DNA of 5,895 nt from Pseudomonadota bacterium (GCA_021780275.1 JAJXZC010000221.1:1-5895), one strand, 5' to 3'; shown: positions 1 through 4,825, counted from the first letter of the stretch. The notes: a model not told the origin generated them from the sequence alone. Made by a program: numbers and translations.

Positions 1-174
1 TGGCGGGCGGATTATCGCTATGCCGAATACGGCTCGCACGAGCTTCCCGAGCTCGGCGCGGGCGCACCGACGACGATCCATTTCCGTCCGGAGGAACAGG
101 CCGCGACCTTGGGTCTTGTCTACAAGTTCAATTGGGCGCCGCCGGCGCCGGCTCCGGTCGTGGCGAAATACTGA
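1..174 (+). CDS. Outer-membrane beta-barrel protein, C-terminal fragment (5' end outside window)
   Basis: An open frame enters from the left edge in frame 1 and ends at TGA 172-174, giving 57 residues. The fragment starts WRADYRYAEYG and contains alternating polar/hydrophobic stretches (TIHFRPEEQ, then TLGLVYKFNW), as expected of the last two transmembrane strands of a small beta-barrel. It ends in an aromatic residue (AKY) after a short Ala/Pro-rich extension. The 'WR-x-YRY-x-YG ... GL-x-YKF' pattern is known from the Omp25/Omp31-like opacity-type porins of Rhizobiales, which sit in the outer membrane and are often immunogenic or structural. Family membership is inferred from this tail only, and the substrate or role cannot be told. 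The gene converges on the GAF gene, with 22 bases between the two stop codons. Confidence 0.72.
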   Translation, partial: WRADYRYAEYGSHELPELGAGAPTTIHFRPEEQAATLGLVYKFNWAPPAPAPVVAKY

Positions 175-196
175 GCGGCAAGGACGGGCGCGGAGC

Positions 197-700
197 CTAT
201 TCGCGGCCCGAATTCGGGGCCGCGTTCCGATAATGCTCGGCGAGATGAAAGCCGATGAGTTCGGCGAAGAGCTTGAACATGCCGACGGCGGCCGGCGTCT
301 TCACGCGCGCCGGCTTGGTATCGACCGCGCATAAGGTGCCGAAGAAGCTTCCGTCCGGCAGCAGCAGCGGCACCGAAATGTAGCTCTGGAAGCCGTAGAG
401 TTTGGGCGTCGGATGCTGGCAATAGACCTCGTCTGTCGCGACTTCGTCGATGGCGACCGGCCGCCCGCTCTGTCTTATGTCGCGGCAGATGGTCGTTTCG
501 ATCACGAGTTCGTCCCCGGGCTCGATGCCGAAATTGATCGTGTCGCGCACGTCGCAGGCGACCCAACGGTCTTCCGTGACGCGCGCGACGACGGCAAAAC
601 CCATGCCCGTGGTTTCACAGACGACGTCGAGGATCGTGCGCACGACCGGGATGCGCTGGACAAGGCTGATATCGAAACCGATCGGATCGGGTACTTGCAT
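197..700 (-). CDS. Stand-alone GAF-domain protein
   Basis: 167 residues, ATG at 698-700, stop TAG at 197-199. The start is supported by AGGGG (710-714) nine bases upstream and by a TATAAT box beyond it. A single GAF domain fills the protein (about residues 20-155). Recognisable parts are ETTICRDI (68-75, with Cys72), a VYCQH-type segment (92-96) and the strongly conserved run YGFQSYISVPLLLPDGSFFG at 102-121, followed by TLCAVD. GAF domains are small-molecule or light sensors. Close relatives of this subtype in alphaproteobacteria are, to my knowledge, usually the N-terminal sensor part of histidine kinases or cyclic-di-GMP enzymes. Here no kinase, GGDEF or other output domain follows: the frame stops after a short polar tail. 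It is probably cytosolic, with no signal peptide or membrane segment. Ligand and partner are unknown. Domain assignment is confident; function is not. Confidence 0.9.
   Translation of the reverse strand: MQVPDPIGFDISLVQRIPVVRTILDVVCETTGMGFAVVARVTEDRWVACDVRDTINFGIEPGDELVIETTICRDIRQSGRPVAIDEVATDEVYCQHPTPKLYGFQSYISVPLLLPDGSFFGTLCAVDTKPARVKTPAAVGMFKLFAELIGFHLAEHYRNAAPNSGRE
202..224. terminator. Stem-loop between convergent genes, possible bidirectional terminator
   Basis: A perfect 8-bp G+C-rich inverted repeat (CGCGGCCC / GGGCCGCG) with a 7-base loop lies 28 bases after the stop of the beta-barrel gene and inside the last codons of the convergent GAF gene. Such a position suits shared transcription termination. 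There is no run of T on either strand after the stem, so it is not a textbook intrinsic terminator. Confidence 0.35.
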
Positions 701-729
701 TGCAAATATCCCCTATCGTTGTCCGACCC

Positions 730-735
730 ATTATA
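730..735 (-). promoter_or_regulatory. -10 box of the GAF gene promoter
   Basis: On the minus strand this is a perfect TATAAT. Transcription would start near 723 and leave a leader of about 23 bases with the AGGGG ribosome site before the ATG at 700. No good -35 is visible at 16-18 bases (the 17-base position reads TTCATT), so the promoter may need an activator or rely on the strong -10. Confidence 0.55.
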
Positions 736-858
736 GCGGCAGCGTCGACACAAATGAAGGCGAAGGTCCGGCAACGCGGCCGCAGCCGGCGATGCGTCCG
801 GTGCGCCGCATAGTATGGCGGAACGGCGAGCCCATGCTTACAGGCCGGCCGCTGCAAA

Positions 859-880
859 CTGCTTAATGAATCGTAAGCAG
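859..880. repeat. Perfect 7-bp inverted repeat (CTGCTTA-N8-TAAGCAG)
   Basis: CTGCTTA at 859-865 and TAAGCAG at 874-880 are exact reverse complements separated by 8 bases. The element is A+T-richer than its surroundings and lies mid-way between two divergent genes. That fits either an operator for a dimeric regulator (centre-to-centre spacing 15) or a small hairpin. No T-run follows, so termination is less likely. Confidence 0.4.
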
Positions 881-1145
881 ATAGACGCGTGCGTGATTGG
901 GATTTGTTTACCTTGGCCGCAGCAATATTTCGTTCAGCGTAAATTTTCGCGCGACGTCGGAGTTTGCCGATCTCGTCCCGCCAATCGGATTTCGCCGGGA
1001 TCGACGACCTGGCCGCTTTGCTCGCCGGCAACCGCGATTATTTTTCTGGGGACGCGGCTCCCGCGCGACAGCCGCCGAGCTTGAATCCCGGCGCCGGTAG
1101 GATGCAATCGGGTGCGGCGATGAGCCGGGCGGGAGGAGCCCTCGA

Positions 1146-1355
1146 ATGCCAGAACCATCCGACCTTGGCGGCGACGAGGAATGGTCGGAAATCGATCTCC
1201 GTGAGTTACGCTTGGCGATGGAGAACGGCCACTCCATCGAAAAAGCTGCGCGCTTCCTCTGCCGTGTGACGGCCATGGATGAAGTGGCTCATAAGGTCTT
1301 TGAGCTGGGGCTTAAGCAGAGGCCGAAACCCCGCCGTAAAGCAAATCGCCATTGA
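1146..1355 (+). CDS. Conserved-type small hypothetical protein upstream of Ku
   Basis: 69 residues. ATG at 1146 is preceded by a strong ribosome site GGGAGGAG (1131-1138), seven bases before it; stop TGA is at 1353-1355. The sequence reads like a compact helical protein: an acidic N-terminus (DLGGDEEWSEID), a helix LRELRLAMENG, then HSIEKAARFLCR, a second helix around DEVAHKVFELGLK, and a basic tail (RPKPRRKANRH). The central 'IEKAARFL ... VAHKVFELGL' pattern resembles the short helix-turn-helix-like hypothetical proteins common in Rhizobiales, where the same spacing recurs. No function is established for them to my knowledge. Ku begins 63 bases downstream on the same strand, so the two could share a transcript. 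I see no terminator in the gap. Confidence 0.75.
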   Translation: MPEPSDLGGDEEWSEIDLRELRLAMENGHSIEKAARFLCRVTAMDEVAHKVFELGLKQRPKPRRKANRH

Positions 1356-1406
1356 TCAATTGACTCTGCCGAGCAGCGGTCCAGATTCGGGCTCCTTGTT
1401 TTGCGT

Positions 1407-1413
1407 AAGGAGG
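1407..1413 (+). promoter_or_regulatory. Shine-Dalgarno that sets the TTG start of Ku
   Basis: AAGGAGG is a near-perfect anti-16S match, five bases before TTG 1419-1421. It lies inside the reading frame of the alternative upstream TTG at 1401, which has no comparable site, so the downstream TTG is preferred. Confidence 0.8.
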
Positions 1414-1418
1414 GTGTC

Positions 1419-2372
1419 TTGGCTGCTCGTCCTTATTGGAGGGGATACCTCAAGCTGTCCCTGGTCTCCTGCCCGATCGCGCTTTACCCCGCGACCTCGA
1501 GTTCGGAGCGTATCGCCTTCCGCCAGATCAACAAGAAAACCGGCAATCGGCTGCGCCAACAGCTCGTCGACGAGGTGACGCGCGAGCCGGTCGAAAGCGA
1601 GGACAAGGGCAAGGGCTACGAATACGCCAAGGACAGCTATGTCATGATCGACGATAACGAGCTCGAGGCCGTCCAGATCGAGAGCAGCAAGACGATCGAT
1701 ATCGACGCTTTCGTGCCCAGGGCGCAGATCGACGAGCGTTATTTCAATTCGAGCTATTATATCGTTCCCGACGGTAAGGTCGGCCAAGAGGCGTTTGCGG
1801 TCATCCGCGAGGCGATGCGCGACAAGAAGATGGCGGCGCTTGCCCGGGTCGTTCTCAGCAAACGCGAGCACGTCGTCATGCTTCAGCCCTGGGACAAAGG
1901 CATGATGGGAACGACGCTGCGTTACCCTTATGAGGTCCGCAAATCAGACGATCTCTTCAGCGAGATCGAGGACCTCAAAATTCAACCCGATATGCTGAAA
2001 CTCGCGGACCATATCGTCGAAAGCAAAACGACCAATTTCGACCCGGCGCAGTTTCACGATCGCTATGAAGACGCCGTGGTCGAATTGATCCGGTCGAAGC
2101 GCGCCGGCCTGCCGTCGGCGCCGCAGCGCCTGTCCGAGACGGCGCCGAATGTCGTGAGCCTTATGGACGCGTTGAAACGCAGCCTAGCCGACGGTAAGCG
2201 CACCCCGGCGGCCGAGGCCCCCGCCCCGGCTCCAAAGGCGAAGCCCAAGAAACCTGCCAAGCGCGCGCAGGGTCAAGCCGAAATGCTTCTGCCGATTGAG
2301 GGAAAGGGCAAGAAGTCCGAGCCCGCTGCAAAGCCCGCCGGTCGCTCGGCGCCGCGCAAGCGTGCGGGCTGA
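1419..2372 (+). CDS. ku: Non-homologous end-joining DNA end-binding protein Ku
   Basis: 317 residues from TTG 1419; the frame is open from TTG 1401. The chosen start gives the usual Ku N-terminus (MAARPYWRGYLKLSLVSCPI) and has the better ribosome site. Bacterial Ku is a homodimeric ring that threads onto double-strand break ends and recruits the LigD ligase/polymerase. Visible parts are the conserved beta-barrel core from about residue 6 to 200 (LVSCPIALYPA at 15-25, RQINKKTGNR at 35-44, YFNSSYYIVPDGK at 108-120, LQPWDKGMMGTTLRYPYEV at 155-173), the C-terminal arm FDPAQFHDRYEDAV (207-220), the short helix NVVSLMDALKRSL (244-256) common in bacterial Ku, and a Lys/Ala/Pro-rich basic tail (about 260-317). 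Such tails contact DNA in other Ku proteins. The length is slightly above the usual 270-300 because of this tail. No ligD lies in the window, so its partner must be elsewhere. A weak TTGACT (1360-1365) might be a -35, but no good -10 follows. Confidence 0.97.
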   Translation: MAARPYWRGYLKLSLVSCPIALYPATSSSERIAFRQINKKTGNRLRQQLVDEVTREPVESEDKGKGYEYAKDSYVMIDDNELEAVQIESSKTIDIDAFVPRAQIDERYFNSSYYIVPDGKVGQEAFAVIREAMRDKKMAALARVVLSKREHVVMLQPWDKGMMGTTLRYPYEVRKSDDLFSEIEDLKIQPDMLKLADHIVESKTTNFDPAQFHDRYEDAVVELIRSKRAGLPSAPQRLSETAPNVVSLMDALKRSLADGKRTPAAEAPAPAPKAKPKKPAKRAQGQAEMLLPIEGKGKKSEPAAKPAGRSAPRKRAG

Positions 2373-2396
2373 AGGGCACGGCCAGCGAACGCATTG

Positions 2397-2434
2397 CGCC
2401 GCTGCGGCCAGGAAGACCGAGGGTCTCAGCGGCG
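2397..2434. terminator. Stem-loop between Ku and a convergent small gene, possible bidirectional terminator
   Basis: An 8-bp perfect outer stem (CGCCGCTG 2397-2404 with CAGCGGCG 2427-2434) encloses a 5-bp inner stem (AGACC 2414-2418 with GGTCT 2422-2426, loop GAG). The inner stem stacks directly on the outer one on one side and leaves a 9-base bulge on the other. It begins 25 bases after the Ku stop and covers the stop of the small minus-strand gene. There is no long T-run on either strand, so the terminator role is inferred from position and stability. An overlapping alternative hairpin (GGCCAGCG 2380-2387 with CGCTG-CG-GCC 2400-2409) exists. Confidence 0.42.
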
Positions 2435-2572
2435 ATAGCGCAGCAGGCCAATTAAAATGACGGGGATGAGGAGGAGCAGAACGGCAGCAATGATGCCCTC
2501 CGCCACGTGAATGGCGCCTCGATCGGTGACGCCAATCAGAAAGCACCACCAACCAACCAGTCGATCAAGCAT
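2426..2572 (-). CDS. Small single-pass membrane peptide, hypothetical
   Basis: 48 residues from ATG 2570-2572 to TGA 2426-2428. The frame extends to a GTG at 2606-2608 (60 residues), but the ATG is preferred because a G-rich ribosome site (GGGGGGA, 2579-2585) lies about seven bases before it. The N-terminal half (MLDRLVGWWCFLIGVTDRG) is amphipathic or weakly hydrophobic. Residues 22-44 (IHVAEGIIAAVLLLLIPVILIGL) form a clear transmembrane helix, and the end LRYRR is basic and presumably cytosolic. I do not recognise a family. Its length, a good ribosome site, a plausible promoter and the terminator-like structure at its end argue that it is real. It converges on Ku and lies downstream of tRNA-Arg on the same strand. 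Confidence 0.55.
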   Translation of the reverse strand: MLDRLVGWWCFLIGVTDRGAIHVAEGIIAAVLLLLIPVILIGLLRYRR

Positions 2573-2596
2573 CGCGCATCCCCCCGGAAAAGCCGA

Positions 2597-2624
2597 CAGA
2601 TAGCGCACCGCCGAGGCATCGCAA
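2597..2624 (-). promoter_or_regulatory. Possible promoter of the small membrane peptide
   Basis: On the minus strand, TTGCGA (2619-2624) and TATCTG (2597-2602) are separated by 16 bases. Both are partial matches to the sigma-70 type consensus. The start would fall near 2590, giving a leader of about 18 bases that contains the ribosome site. The evidence is moderate to weak. Confidence 0.35.
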
Positions 2625-2649
2625 GGCCAAAGCTAAGTCACTGAGATTA

Positions 2650-2726
2650 TGGCGACCCCGGCAGGGCTCGAACCTGCGACCTGCCGCTTAGAAGGCGGCT
2701 GCTCTATCCAGCTGAGCTACGGGGCC
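2650..2726 (-). tRNA. tRNA-Arg (anticodon UCU)
   Basis: A 77-base cloverleaf on the minus strand. Acceptor GGCCCCG pairs with CGGGGTC (one G-U). The D-arm is GCTC/GAGC, the anticodon stem GCCGC/GCGGC with loop CTTCTAA reads TCT, the T-arm is GCAGG/CCTGC with TTCGAGC, the discriminator is G, and CCA is encoded. It decodes AGA/AGG arginine codons. Its 5' end is 18 bases after the stop of the complex I subunit gene and no separate promoter is evident in that gap, so it may be released from a longer transcript. Confidence 0.98.
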
Positions 2727-2744
2727 TTGCCCGGTCTGTTCGTT

Positions 2745-3050
2745 TCAATGCGTCCACTGGCCTAAACGCGTCGATTTAAAATTGTCGGAATAGGATAGGA
2801 TTTTGCGGCTCGTGGGCTTCGGCTCTTCGAGCAGGAAGGGAATGCCGTTCTTCTCGGCATAAGCCATCGCCTCCTCTTGCGTGCCGAACCAGAGCCGAAC
2901 CTGGCGGCGCGTGTCGCGCGTGCCGGTCCAGCCCATGAGCGGGTCGATCTGCGGCGCGAATTCCGGCGGAAATTCAAGCACCCAGTTCTTGCTTCTCGCC
3001 TGGCCCGATTGCGTCGCCGTCCGGCTCGGCCGATAGATGCGTGCGTTCAT
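2745..3050 (-). CDS. NDUFS4-like accessory subunit of respiratory complex I (ETC complex I subunit)
   Basis: 101 residues from ATG 3048-3050 to a stop at 2745-2747. An upstream TTG (3078-3080) would add ten residues but starts almost at the tRNA-Pro end and gives an atypical N-terminus, so the ATG is preferred. No strong ribosome site is seen: AGGA abuts the ATG, and CGGA is about eight bases off. The whole chain matches the NDUFS4/18-kDa subunit family of alphaproteobacteria and mitochondria: ARIYRPSRTATQSG (3-16), WVLEF (23-27), LMGWTGTRDTRRQVRLWF (38-55), a helix with EEAMAYAEKNGIPF (59-72), and the end SYSDNFKSTRLGQWTH (86-101). In the family this small protein sits on the matrix/cytoplasmic peripheral arm of NADH:quinone oxidoreductase and aids its stability. 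It is encoded away from the nuo operon, between two tRNA genes on the same strand. Confidence 0.93.
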   Translation of the reverse strand: MNARIYRPSRTATQSGQARSKNWVLEFPPEFAPQIDPLMGWTGTRDTRRQVRLWFGTQEEAMAYAEKNGIPFLLEEPKPTSRKILSYSDNFKSTRLGQWTH

Positions 3051-3082
3051 TCCTGAAATCCGATCTTCGACAATCGACAAGT

Positions 3083-3159
3083 TGGTCGGGGCAGCAGGAT
3101 TCGAACCTGCGACCTGAAGTACCCAAAACTTCCGCGCTACCAGGCTGCGCTATACCCCG
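3083..3159 (-). tRNA. tRNA-Pro (anticodon UGG)
   Basis: A 77-base cloverleaf on the minus strand. Acceptor CGGGGTA pairs with TGCCCCG (one U-G), the D-arm is GCGC/GCGC, the anticodon stem GAAGT/ACTTC with loop TTTGGGT reads TGG, the T-arm is GCAGG/CCTGC with TTCGAAT, the discriminator is A, and CCA is encoded. It decodes CCN proline codons, chiefly CCA/CCG. It lies 73 bases after the DUF192 gene stop and 32 bases before the complex I subunit start, all on one strand. Confidence 0.98.
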
Positions 3160-3232
3160 AAGAGCGATAAGCCGCCCTGCCCGTTCGGCGTCCCAGCTAG
3201 CATGCCCCCGAAGACCGGACAAGGCGCCGCCC

Positions 3233-3703
3233 TCATGGGGTGAAGATGGCGTCGCGGACCCGGTCGCCCACCTTGAGGCCGATCCGGGCGGCTGTCCCGC
3301 CACGGACTTCGAGCACCGCGTCGGTCGGCACGCCGACGCTCAAAATCTTCTCCGACATGGGCTCGGCATTGGCGATAATGCCGACGACCTTGCCGGTCTT
3401 GTCCATGAAGATCATGTCGAGCGGAATGAAGGTGTTCTTCATCCACATCATGATGTTTTGCTCGCGCTGAAAATCGAACAGCATGCCGTAATCGGCCGGG
3501 ATCGATTTGCGGAACATCAGGCCCTTTTCGAGATCGGGCTGAGAGCGCATCACATCGACATTGAATGGATGGCTGCCGCTCGACGTCTCAATCGCCAGGA
3601 CGTTGCGATCGGATTGCGCAAGTCCGGCAAGCGGCGCGACGGCAAGCAGGGCGAGAAACGCGCCGAAAACGCGCCAGTGACGAACGAAATGAGAAGGCGC
3701 CAT
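3233..3703 (-). CDS. Exported DUF192-domain protein
   Basis: 156 residues from ATG 3701-3703 to a stop at 3233-3235. The frame stays open far upstream, but that part is Arg-rich shadow of the cold-shock gene. The chosen ATG gives a good signal peptide: a short basic N-region (SHFVRHWR), a hydrophobic core FGAFLALLAVAPLAGLA (13-29), and probable cleavage near Ala29-Gln30. There is no lipobox cysteine, so a soluble periplasmic protein is expected. The mature part (about 35-154) is a DUF192 domain: FNVDVMRSQPDLEKGLMFR (47-65), GMLFDF (73-78), MMWMKNTFIPLDMIFMD (85-101) and VLEVRGGTAARIGLKVGD (130-147), all hallmark segments. The biochemical role of DUF192 is not established. The ribosome site is weak (CGGA about nine bases upstream). 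It starts 47 bases after the cold-shock gene stop and is probably co-transcribed with it. Confidence 0.92.
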   Translation of the reverse strand: MAPSHFVRHWRVFGAFLALLAVAPLAGLAQSDRNVLAIETSSGSHPFNVDVMRSQPDLEKGLMFRKSIPADYGMLFDFQREQNIMMWMKNTFIPLDMIFMDKTGKVVGIIANAEPMSEKILSVGVPTDAVLEVRGGTAARIGLKVGDRVRDAIFTP

Positions 3704-3750
3704 AGCATGATCCGGTTGCGCAGCCCCGCGGCCGCGCTTCTCATGCCGGA

Positions 3751-4347
3751 TCAGTGCGAGGAAGGCAAGGCCGCTTCGAGCGGCCGTACCTCGGCCGCCA
3801 TCAGGCCTTTCGGGCCGTCGCCGAAACGCACCAGCAGGCTGTCGCCGGGTTTCAGCTCGGCAATGCCATAGCGGCGCAAGGTTTCCATGTGGACGAAAAT
3901 GTCCTCGGTGCCGTCGCCGCGCGAAACGAAGCCGAAGCCACGCACACGGTTGAACCATTTGACGACGCAGATCTCATAGCCGCTGGTCGGCGTGACCTGG
4001 ACATGCGTGCGCGATTGCAATTGCGCCGGATGGATGGCGGTCGATTCGTCCATCGATACGACACGCAAGACTTGCAAGCCTTTGCTGCGGGCCGCCGCCT
4101 CGCAGACGATACGGGTGCCCTCGTGGGCGGTCTGGAAACCGTCGCGCCGCAGCGTCGTTACATGCAGAAGAACGTCCGGCAGGCCATTGTCGGGTACAAT
4201 AAAACCGTAGCCTTTGGCGACGTCGAACCATTTGATGCGCCCGGCGATCTCGACCAGGCCCAGACTTGAAGCGCCAATCTCTTCGGCGCTCTGTTCAAGC
4301 TCAGTGCTTACGCCCGCATGCGCCGATTGAAAATCGCTGCTGCTCAA
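3751..4347 (-). CDS. Double cold-shock-domain RNA-binding protein
   Basis: 198 residues, start TTG at 4345-4347, stop at 3751-3753. An in-frame TAA at 4378-4380 lies just upstream and no ATG or GTG lies between, while GGGGAG (4356-4361) sits eight bases before the TTG, so this start is well supported. There are two OB-fold cold-shock domains: one at about 34-100 (KWF 39-41, RNP1 KGYGFIV 45-51, RNP2-like VLLHV 59-63) and one at about 127-188 (KWF 130-132, RNP1 RGFGFVS 136-142, RNP2 IFVHM 150-154). The N-terminus (1-33) is polar and low-complexity, and a linker at 101-126 joins the domains. These proteins bind single-stranded RNA or DNA and act as RNA chaperones; the tandem form of about 190-200 residues is typical of alphaproteobacteria. 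The first domain has Leu in place of the usual aromatic in RNP2, which may lower its affinity. It precedes the DUF192 gene. Confidence 0.95.
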   Translation of the reverse strand: MSSSDFQSAHAGVSTELEQSAEEIGASSLGLVEIAGRIKWFDVAKGYGFIVPDNGLPDVLLHVTTLRRDGFQTAHEGTRIVCEAAARSKGLQVLRVVSMDESTAIHPAQLQSRTHVQVTPTSGYEICVVKWFNRVRGFGFVSRGDGTEDIFVHMETLRRYGIAELKPGDSLLVRFGDGPKGLMAAEVRPLEAALPSSH

Positions 4348-4355
4348 CGGACCAG

Positions 4356-4361
4356 CTCCCC
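4356..4361 (-). promoter_or_regulatory. Shine-Dalgarno that sets the TTG start of the cold-shock gene
   Basis: GGGGAG on the minus strand, eight bases before TTG 4345-4347. With a stop codon in frame at 4378-4380 and no ATG or GTG between, it decides the start. Confidence 0.75.
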
Positions 4362-4491
4362 ACGCCCCGCTCGCGGCTTAGCCACGATGCGCAATCACAT
4401 CGAATCAATCTCATCTCGATAATGAGGATAGCATTCGGCGGTTGCGGCAAAAGCGGGAAATTCGGCGAAGCTGTGGATGACTCCAACAATG

Positions 4492-4509
4492 GCGTGCGCT
4501 GGCGCACGC
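4492..4509. repeat. Perfect 8-bp inverted repeat with 2-base centre
   Basis: GCGTGCGC (4492-4499) and GCGCACGC (4502-4509) are exact reverse complements around a TG centre, giving a very stable hairpin (in RNA the innermost pairs would open to form the loop). It lies between tRNA-Asn and the cold-shock gene, both on the minus strand, so it could end the tRNA transcript or sit in the upstream region of the cold-shock mRNA. No clear T-run follows on either strand. Confidence 0.45.
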
Positions 4510-4536
4510 GAGATCGAGAGCGGGATGATTTCGCAA

Positions 4537-4574
4537 CAATTTTCCGCGCCGGCCGCTTGGCTGCGCAAAAATTG
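4537..4574. terminator. Long imperfect hairpin downstream of tRNA-Asn
   Basis: The left arm CAATTTTCCGCGC (4537-4549) pairs with the right arm GCGCAAAAATTG (4563-4574) over 12 bp with one bulged base and one G-T pair. An inner GCC/GGC stem with a four-base loop (4552-4561) caps it. It begins 21 bases beyond the encoded CCA of tRNA-Asn. The U-rich strand is inside the stem and not after it, so it is not a classical intrinsic terminator. A role in ending or trimming the tRNA precursor is inferred from position. Confidence 0.35.
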
Positions 4575-4595
4575 GCGGAGGCGGGAGTGAAAAAC

Positions 4596-4671
4596 TGGCT
4601 CCCTGAGCAGGACTCGAACCTGCGACCGATCGATTAACAGTCGATTGCTCTACCAGCTGAGCTATCAGGGA
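4596..4671 (-). tRNA. tRNA-Asn (anticodon GUU)
   Basis: A 76-base cloverleaf on the minus strand. Acceptor TCCCTGA pairs with TCAGGGA, the D-arm is GCTC/GAGC, the anticodon stem ATCGA/TCGAT with loop CTGTTAA reads GTT, the T-arm is GCAGG/CCTGC with TTCGAGT, the discriminator is G, and CCA is encoded. A T-run (GTTTTTC) follows the CCA directly and may help termination or processing. It has its own promoter about 12-40 bases upstream. Confidence 0.98.
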
Positions 4672-4682
4672 ACGGAAGCGCG

Positions 4683-4711
4683 CATATAGCAAGCTGTGGG
4701 CCGCTTTGCAA
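4683..4711 (-). promoter_or_regulatory. Promoter of tRNA-Asn
   Basis: On the minus strand, TTGCAA (4706-4711) and TATATG (4683-4688, preceded by C as in the rhizobial CTATAT form) are separated by exactly 17 bases. Transcription would start near 4676, about five bases before the mature tRNA end. The -35 hexamer lies inside a 12-bp perfect palindrome GCTTTGCAAAGC (4703-4714). Confidence 0.62.
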
Positions 4712-4763
4712 AGCTGGAAATAAGCCGGAATGAACCTTCCCGGCGGCTTTTGTGCCGCGCGAG

Positions 4764-4792
4764 TTGCCGTCGGCGGTGCGCCTTGCTATAGC
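4764..4792 (+). promoter_or_regulatory. Promoter of tRNA-Cys
   Basis: TTGCCG (4764-4769) and TATAGC (4787-4792, preceded by C) are separated by exactly 17 bases. The start would be near 4799, leaving a leader of about 27 bases before tRNA-Cys. It is oriented away from the tRNA-Asn promoter. Confidence 0.58.
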
Positions 4793-4825
4793 GGCGACCG
4801 CTGGCGGGGCCACCCCTGCCGCGAC

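Larger units (their letters stand above)
701..1145. other. 445-base interval without a credible gene
   Basis: This lies between the divergent GAF gene and the 69-residue gene. Open frames here are Arg/Ser/Pro-rich, lack good ribosome sites and overlap each other on both strands, so I call none. Visible contents are the GAF promoter (-10 at 730-735), a 7-bp inverted repeat at 859-880, a comparatively A+T-rich patch around 885-950, a 6-bp inverted repeat GCGGCT/AGCCGC at 1054-1075, and the ribosome site of the next gene at 1131-1138. I could not find a convincing promoter for the + strand gene. The A+T-rich patch is the most likely place for one. Confidence 0.6.

Noticed and set aside
908..1276. 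Long open frames on both strands in the 701-1145 interval and over the 69-residue gene
   Set aside because: They are Arg/Ser/Pro-rich, overlap one another, lack ribosome sites and show no recognisable fold. This is typical of shadow frames in high-G+C DNA.
1351..1360. 10-bp palindrome ATTGATCAAT at the stop of the 69-residue gene as an FNR/FixK site
   Set aside because: FNR/FixK sites need TTGAT-N4-ATCAA. Here the half sites are fused without the 4-base spacer, so it is only a short palindrome.
3160..3232. Separate promoter for tRNA-Pro in the gap after the DUF192 gene
   Set aside because: The best candidate (TTGTCC with TAGCTG at 17 bases) has only two matches in the -10 hexamer, which is too weak to list.
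3704..3958. N-terminal extension of the DUF192 frame into the cold-shock gene
   Set aside because: The extension is Arg-rich shadow of the cold-shock coding sequence, while the ATG at 3703 gives a proper signal peptide.
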